Below are positions 60,301 through 64,000 of a DNA stretch of 64,000 nucleotides, one piece after another. The notes under the pieces are model-generated. The model ran no database searches. It saw only the letters and a program-made list of their open reading frames with translations, and was not told where the DNA came from. Each line of letters opens with the position of its first letter. The stretch's first letter is position 1. The DNA is from Prochilodus magdalenae (Eukaryota > Chordata > Actinopteri > Characiformes > Prochilodontidae), in the NCBI GenBank assembly GCA_024036415.1, contig JAMWET010001656.1:219001-283000 (forward strand), given 5' to 3'. The position numbers and the translations under genes were made by a program.

Positions 60301-62911
60301 TTCTACAAAAGTATCCAGCCCACTGGTGGTCCAAAGACGGGGCACGCCTGGCATACCTTAAAATCAACAACTCTGCTACACCTGTAATGGAGATACCACA
60401 TTTCCTGGATGGAATCTATCCCTCAAATGTGCTTTATCCATATCCTAAGGTATGAGAAGAATTTTCACTGCATCCGTCTGTTCTGGACAGAAAAACATTA
60501 CAAATGATTATTTTATTGTTTTGCTATCCAAATACATTTTTTCTTTACAAATACATTTTAATTTAATTATTCCTGAATTACCTAATATACAGTGATTTCT
60601 TTCTTTTTTTTTTTGCATGTTTGTCACTCTTACATGTTTTAGATCATCAAACAAATTTAAACGTTAAAGACAACGTCAAAGACAACACAAGTAAACACAA
60701 AATGCAGTTTTTCAATATATATTTTTAAATTATTTTTAAGAGAGAAAGAAAACCCAAACCTACATGGCCCTAAATCCATGAATCATAACTTAACTGTGGT
60801 TTAACACACCACAAGTGTGTTCAATTTCTGTAGCCACACCCAGGCCTGATTAGTGGCACATCTGTTCTCAATCAAGAAATCACTTAAATAGGACCTGCCT
60901 GACAAAGCGAATTAGACCAAAAGATCCTCAAAAGCTAGACATCATGCCAAGATCCAAGGTAATTCAGTAACAAATGAGAAAAAAGTCATTAAGATCTATC
61001 AGTCTGGAAAAGGTTATAAAGCCATTTCTTAAGTTTTGGTACTCTAACAAACCATAGTGAGAGCCATTATCCACAAATGGTTAAAACGTGGTTAACCTTT
61101 CAAGGAGTGGCCGGCCGGCCAAAATTACCCTTAGAGCGCAGCGACAACTCATCCAAGAGGTCACAAAAGACCCCACAACAACATTCAAAGAACTGTAGGC
61201 CTCACTTGCCTCAGTTAAGGTAAGCGTTCATGACTCCACCATAAGAAAGAGACTGGGCAAAAATGGCCTGCATGGCAGAGTGCCAAGAGGAAAAACCAGT
61301 GCTGAGCAAAAAGAACATTAAGGCTCGTCTCAATTTTGCCAGAAAACATCTGGATGAACCCCAAGACCTTTGGGAAAATATTCTGTGGACTGACGAGTGA
61401 AAATGTTCTATTACATCTGCTGTAAAAGTAACACCGCATTTCAGAAAAAGAACATCACACCTACAGTAAAATATGGTGGTGGTAGTGTGATAGTCTGTGG
61501 CTGTTTTGCTGACTCAGGACCTGGAAGACTTGCTGTGATAAATGGAACCATGAATTCCACTGTCTTCCAAAAGATCCTGAAGGAGAATGTCCGTCCATCT
61601 GTTCATGACCTCAAGCTGAACCTGAATCCTGTTGAGATGCTGTGGCATAAACTTAAAACGATGGTTCATGCTTGAAAACCCTCCAGTGTGGCTGAATTAT
61701 AACAATTCTGCAAAGATGAGTGGGCCAAAATTCCTCCTCAGTGCTGTAAAAGACTAATTTTTTGCTGCTAAGTGTGACTCAACCAGTTATTAGGTTTAGG
61801 GGGCAAACACTTTTTCACACCACTGTAAGTTCAATCACGTGAAATCTTGAATCCCATTCCTAAACTAAATCAATGCATGCAACTCACTTACAAATGTGTG
61901 TGTTGTTTTGACAGTCTGGATCTAGTATCCCGTTGGTGAGCCTGTTTGTTGTTAATCTGTACGGACCAGCCCACACTTTGGAAATGATACCACCTGACTC
62001 ACAGAGCAGCAGGTATAGTCAGAGCCAGTGTTCATCATTAACGCCATTAGAGATGGGCATTACAGCCCATTATCAGCCATAACATTAAACCTAACACCTT
62101 GTATCTACGCTCATTGTCGTTTTATCATCTCCATTTACCATATACAGTAGGTGCACTTTACAGACCACATGTTGTATACTGTATTACCCTGTGTTTAGGG
62201 ACCACCACAGGACCACCACTAATCATAATTATTTGGGTGGTGGATAAAACCACAAATTGCACCTATATGGTAAGTGGAGTTGATAAAATAGACAACAAGG
62301 AGAACAAGGGGTGATGGCTGATGGGTGTATATCACAATATTTAAAAAAAAATCATAGTATGCATATTGTGAATATACATGTCATATTGTGAATATACATG
62401 TCTTTGTAAATGAAAAATGCATTTCTTTACTGTTGTGGAAGTACTGATGATATCATCATATGTATGCTCAGAAAAGCGTATTATAGCGCAATTTATTGTG
62501 ATAACAATTATGAATTCATATTCCCTAAAAACTATTTGCTGTATCTCCAGGACTGTTTAAAAAGTATAAGCAAACAAATTGTTGGACTGTTGCTGAATTA
62601 TTCATTCTAAACTTTTGTTATCTGTTATGCTTTCCTTTGTTTTTCTAGCTATCAGTCTCGTTTCATGTACTTCCGTCATTTTCAGTAATGTATTTCCATT
62701 GCTCTTTTGATTCTTTTGCACTTAATATATTCCATATGCCTTAACTGTCCCTTCTGTCTTGTTCTCTCTTGCTATCTCACCATGAAGAGAGAGCTACATT
62801 TCTATGGTAAGCTGGATCAGTAGCACTCGTCTGGCTGTGCGTTGGTTAAACCGTGTCCAGAATCAGTCAGTGCTGTGTGTGTGTGAAGCTACAACAGGAG
62901 CCTGCTCAGAG
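26556..62911 (+). CDS. DPP6/DPP10-like inactive dipeptidyl peptidase, 3'-partial
   Basis: Type II membrane protein of the DPP6/DPP10 family, which lack peptidase activity and modulate Kv4 potassium channels in neurons. Exons: 26556-26594, 45619-45733, 46598-46693, 47104-47198, 47985-48056, 57374-57426, 58032-58113, 58269-58389, 60295-60449, 61915-62012 and 62788-62911. The 1050 bp joined give 350 residues, in frame throughout; the gene runs off the right edge. PPRNWKGI before the membrane segment (about residues 27-50) is diagnostic of DPP6/DPP10. The rest is the beta-propeller: VFENDIYYQAEV, NGLTDWIYEEE, AHWWSKDGARLAYL, NLYGPAHTLEM and RWLNRVQNQSV. Sequons: NLT, NST, NNS and NQS. The catalytic domain is outside the window, so loss of the nucleophile cannot be checked. 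Exon 1 (13 codons, short cytoplasmic tail) is less certain than the rest. Several stretches resemble DPP10 more than DPP6. Confidence 0.9.
26595..32149 (+). other. DPP-like intron 1, first part
   Basis: No exon or clear transposon recognised. Contains an (AT)10 run at 27575-27594, a short CA run near 28,397, and a 14-bp inverted repeat at 31278-31326. Sequence around 28,870-29,480 resembles LTR-type unique sequence (TTTTATTGCCCCATTAAAACC near its end), but I cannot delimit an element. Confidence 0.5.
31278..31326. repeat. 14-bp perfect inverted repeat (hairpin)
   Basis: CCCGTTCCACCTTA (31278-31291) and its exact reverse complement (31313-31326) are separated by 21 nt. It is probably the core of a small foldback element. 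Confidence 0.7.
32150..32342 (-). mobile_element. tRNA-derived-type SINE, minus orientation
   Basis: The reverse complement reads GGGCTGAAGGTTAGGGAACC, then a CAGGCACCGTGGCTAGGG-type middle, GCCCACTGCTCC and CCCCCTAGTGTG. This is the order of a common fish SINE tail. A second copy lies at 52415-52650 on the other strand. Confidence 0.6.
33050..33500. other. higher-complexity patch, no gene assigned
   Basis: Relatively GC-rich sequence with overlapping open frames on both strands (33061-33388 minus, 33221-33487 plus). No protein family is recognised and no splice structure can be built. Confidence 0.3.
34280..34960 (-). mobile_element. Tc1/mariner-like remnant
   Basis: Sequence such as CCATGGGCATTAATACAGAG, the CCACAAGATTTTGAAGTGTG word, and GGCCATGGGAACCCATAAAG follows the antisense of a widespread fish Tc1-like transposase. 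Internal deletions and stops leave no frame. Ends not defined. Confidence 0.55.
35040..35660 (+). mobile_element. Tc1/mariner-like transposase remnant
   Basis: The frame at 35288-35482 encodes AILHIWKGTISPEQYIEILE, the typical mid-transposase stretch of a Tc1-like element. Downstream, GACAAGAATGGGACAAC and AAAACTCCAGCAACTGGTCT match its C-terminal part. The catalytic DDE-region stretch between them is deleted and stops interrupt the frame. Non-autonomous fossil. Confidence 0.75.
36808..36856 (+). repeat. TA/TG-rich microsatellite
   Basis: Alternating purine-pyrimidine run of TA and TG units inside DPP-like intron 1. Confidence 0.7.
36945..36974. repeat. 11-bp GC-rich perfect hairpin
   Basis: GCGGACAGTCA and its exact reverse complement TGACTGTCCGC are separated by 8 nt, in very AT-rich surroundings. 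Confidence 0.7.
38865..38970 (+). repeat. tandem duplication of about 51 bp
   Basis: Two adjacent copies start TTAGTTTTGTGGCTGT and continue CAAGTTTACTT, diverged by substitutions. They lie at the left edge of the retroelement fragment. Confidence 0.6.
38970..41420 (+). mobile_element. decayed endogenous retrovirus / LTR-element fragment
   Basis: Old retroelement copy in intron 1. A gag-like region begins near 39,077 and is broken by several stops. The longest surviving piece (39,878-40,252) carries a CCHC zinc knuckle spaced C-x2-C-x4-H-x4-C. About 400 bp further on, near 40,690-40,880, a short stretch with GQWVMVRKH resembles the C-terminal part of a retroviral-type integrase, so nearly all of pol is deleted. 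The segment 40,980-41,420 looks like a 3' LTR, with AATAAA at 41339-41344. No intact gene is present and no matching 5' LTR is recognised. Retrovirus versus other LTR element is undecided. Confidence 0.55.
41421..45618 (+). other. DPP-like intron 1, last part
   Basis: No exon recognised. Two stretches, about 41,930-42,850 and 43,250-43,460, are non-repetitive and of higher complexity and could hold regulatory elements. The part near 44,702, beginning AGGGGTGCAAC, resembles a hAT-type element end, but no partner end was found. Confidence 0.4.
47343..47385 (+). repeat. decayed partial copy of DPP-like exon 4 end
   Basis: CTGGACAACAGCAC followed by TAGTGAATTAC mirrors the true exon 4 end and donor at 47,181-47,207 (CTGGACAACAGCACCATG then gtgagttac). 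The copy lies about 180 bp downstream with its donor GT changed. Confidence 0.55.
48360..48560 (+). repeat. GA-rich low-complexity tract
   Basis: Strongly purine-biased sequence with many GAGA units in DPP-like intron 5. Confidence 0.75.
48570..48970. promoter_or_regulatory. candidate conserved non-coding element with MEF2-like site
   Basis: Non-repetitive, moderately GC sequence in DPP-like intron 5. It ends in the palindrome CTATTTATAAATAG, which fits the MEF2 consensus YTAWWWWTAR. Purely a candidate; conservation cannot be judged here. Confidence 0.25.
49845..50640. mobile_element. Tc1/mariner-like remnant
   Basis: The left part starts TACAGTGTTGCTTGAAAGTT. Inner words such as GATCCACCTTCTGTT and CACACCTGATTGTCATCC, and the TAGAGATTCACCTACGTTTG near the right end, follow a common fish Tc1-like element. 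No open frame survives. Confidence 0.5.
51170..51235 (+). repeat. (AG)n microsatellite
   Basis: About 32 AG units, uninterrupted, in a longer purine-rich stretch (about 51,150-51,710) of DPP-like intron 5. Pyrimidine-rich sequence (about 50,950-51,090) lies just to the left. Confidence 0.95.
52415..52650 (+). mobile_element. tRNA-derived-type SINE, plus orientation
   Basis: Reads GGGCTGAAGGTTAGGGAACC, CCTTTGAGCAATGCACCTGA, GCCCCTTAGTGTGTTTCAC and GAGGACAAATTACAG in the order of the common fish SINE also seen inverted at 32150-32342. Confidence 0.65.
54660..55810. mobile_element. palindromic DNA element interrupted by an L2 tail
   Basis: Starts with GACTAGCCATAACATTAAAC and TCAATGGTCAGGACCACCGC, and resumes at about 55,364 with ATCATTCTCAGCACTGCTG and GTCAGACACAGCAGTGCCGC. 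These are parts of a long inverted-repeat DNA element frequent in some fish genomes. The right arm is decayed. Edges approximate. Confidence 0.6.
54857..55363 (+). mobile_element. 5'-truncated L2-like LINE insertion
   Basis: Encodes the end of an L2-type ORF2, with FSVLAPRWWNELPLGVRTAE, in frame at 54,864-55,055. It ends with the typical TCGCTCTGGATAAGAGCGTC stem and AAATGTAAATGTAAATG tail. Flanked by GTATTA at 54851-54856 and 55364-55369, a likely target-site duplication. Confidence 0.75.
56119..56162 (+). repeat. (TTTC)n microsatellite
   Basis: Repeated CTTT units with one or two interruptions in DPP-like intron 5. Confidence 0.85.
57259..57326 (+). repeat. (GT)n microsatellite next to DPP-like exon 6 acceptor
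   Basis: About 34 GT units with a single C interruption. It ends 47 nt before the first base of exon 57374-57426. The pyrimidine tract of that acceptor is short. Confidence 0.95.
58566..58780 (+). repeat. direct duplication of the Tc1 end plus flank
   Basis: A roughly 115-bp unit starting AAACTTTTCTTTTCACCC (58566) and running through CTGGCCAAAAAGATCACATA to GATCACAGAACGCATT is repeated from about 58,680 with small deletions. The unit spans the transposon boundary. Confidence 0.6.
58606..59844 (-). mobile_element. Tc1/mariner-like element with inverted ends
   Basis: CACTGCCTGGCCAAA at 58606-58620 is mirrored by TTTGGCCAGGCAGTG at 59830-59844, about 1.24 kb apart, the size of a Tc1 element. 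The internal sequence is antisense transposase, with stops and indels. It lies in DPP-like intron 8. Inactive. Confidence 0.75.
60588..61827 (+). mobile_element. Tc1/mariner-like element, degenerate
   Basis: TACAGTG at the left (60588) and CACCACTGTA at the right (61818-61827) bound a 1.24-kb element in DPP-like intron 9. The frame at 61397-61675 encodes GGGSVIVCGCFADSGPGRLA and LNPVEMLWHKLK, parts of a Tc1 transposase DDE domain. The central aspartate region is deleted and the N-terminal half is frame-broken. The left inverted repeat is also shortened. Confidence 0.8.
62055..62330. mobile_element. short palindromic MITE-like element
   Basis: The left arm CAGCCATAACATTAAACC to ATTTACCATATA is mirrored by TATATGGTAAGTGGAGTTGA to the right end near 62,330. 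Same family as the interrupted element at 54660-55810. Lies in DPP-like intron 10. Confidence 0.65.
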
Positions 62912-64000
62912 GTGAGGAGGTCAACAGTTTGCTCCACTGCAGATCACTGTGTATCTTTATCTGTGAAGTGTCCATCGATTTCAGCCTTATTCTGCATGCT
63001 GTAGGGCGTGCTTTGGGGGCAGGGAGGTGGCCATGGAGGGTTTATAGTGGATGCTCTAATGCCAGCTCAGCCAAATTTCACACTCGATAATTTTCTTTCT
63101 TCATGAAAGGTTTAGAGGAAAGCGCTCAGTCTTACTTCTAATATGCTTACTTTACTGTGTTGCCTGCTTCATCACTTGTTTTCCCAAGCTAAATATCCAT
63201 TGCCGTCATGAATTTAATAAGGTGTATGAGTAAGGTATACCCCACAGCACTGTAGTTTAACATCATTCAACTTAGAGTTTATTGCTCTCTGGAAGAAAAC
63301 ATGATGCAAGTACAAATACAGTGTCATGAAAATGTATTTCGCCTTCCTGATTTTCTCTATTACATTCTCTATTAGGCTTTCATATGTTTAAACAAAACAA
63401 TTCAGAACATTTCAAACACTGGATTTTAATTTTAATGTAAATTTTTAAATTATTATTATTGTAGAATTTGCCTTGTGACAAAGTAATCTGTCCTATCGTA
63501 TTCATTGTCATGGAGATCTCCACTGAATTCAGTACTAAATGGTTTGTGGTGCAGTATTGCATTTAGCTAATCAAGCACGAGTAGACTGGTCTTCGGTGTC
63601 GTTTTCTTACACACCAGATTACAGACGATTTAAGGGAAAATTTGTTTGTTATGTTTACATTGCTTGAGCAGAAATGCAAAATCTTACCTATAAGAATAAA
63701 AGTTTAATAAAAGCTTGTGGATGACTTGGGTGGTACTGGAAAAGTACTGCCTTGGGAACCGGACTTGCTACTATTGAAGAATGTATGTAGTCTGTACTGT
63801 AATAAAGACGCCGTAAGAAAAGAGTCTTTCAGTAGGTTGCAGTAGGTTGCAGGTTTTATAGCAAGGCAATGATTTAAAACAGAAAAAATCATTGAGAGAA
63901 AGGCTGATAAGAAACAAAATCAGTGTTTTGGATTTGTCTTGACCTAGTCTTAGTCAAAGTCTTGAATCTAAAATAGATCCTGTGGGAAGTCCATAAATGA
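62912..64000 (+). other. DPP-like intron 11 (continues past the window)
   Basis: Starts with donor GTGAGG after the exon ending GCCTGCTCAGAG. Contains another Tc1-like end near 63,315 (ACAGTGTCATGAAAATGTAT). No exon was recognised before the right edge. Confidence 0.55.

Overview
This is an ordinary teleost (ray-finned fish) nuclear segment: AT-rich, GT-AG introns, and fish-type repeats (Tc1/mariner remnants, an L2-like LINE tail, tRNA-derived SINEs, a long palindromic DNA element, microsatellites). An otophysan fish is plausible from the repeat mix, but that is inference. I found no bacterial feature, CRISPR array or operon. Every gene was recovered by joining exons by eye; exon lengths and phases add up to open frames for all six genes.

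Layout, left to right. dazap2 (+; first coding exon lies off the left edge) runs tail-to-tail into smagp (-). bin2 (-) follows. It shares a short divergent promoter region with a DUF1295 / steroid 5-alpha-reductase-like membrane enzyme gene (+). That gene runs tail-to-tail into racgap1 (-, complete, 639 aa). racgap1 is head-to-head with a DPP6/DPP10-type gene (+) that fills the rest of the window and continues past the right edge. The order and orientation dazap2(+) smagp(-) bin2(-) is, to my knowledge, that of human 12q13, so this is probably a piece of the HOXC-side paralogon.

Positions 1 to about 26,600 are gene-dense and repeat-poor. Positions 26,600 to 64,000 are almost entirely introns of the DPP gene (intron 1 is 19.0 kb, intron 5 is 9.3 kb) and hold nearly all the mobile-element remnants. 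These include a decayed retroviral/LTR-element fragment, four or five Tc1-like remnants, an L2 tail nested in a palindromic element, and two SINEs.

The genes do not form a pathway; they are syntenic neighbours. The most useful observations are: the DPP6/DPP10-like gene in a 12q13-like context as a candidate extra ohnolog; a CDE-CHR plus CCAAT arrangement upstream of racgap1; a ZNF143-type site in the bin2/DUF1295 divergent promoter; a long GT microsatellite 47 nt upstream of a DPP exon acceptor; a decayed partial copy of DPP exon 4; and a short bin2 C-terminal tail that stops where amphiphysin-family SH3 domains begin. I did not find a convincing undescribed molecular system.
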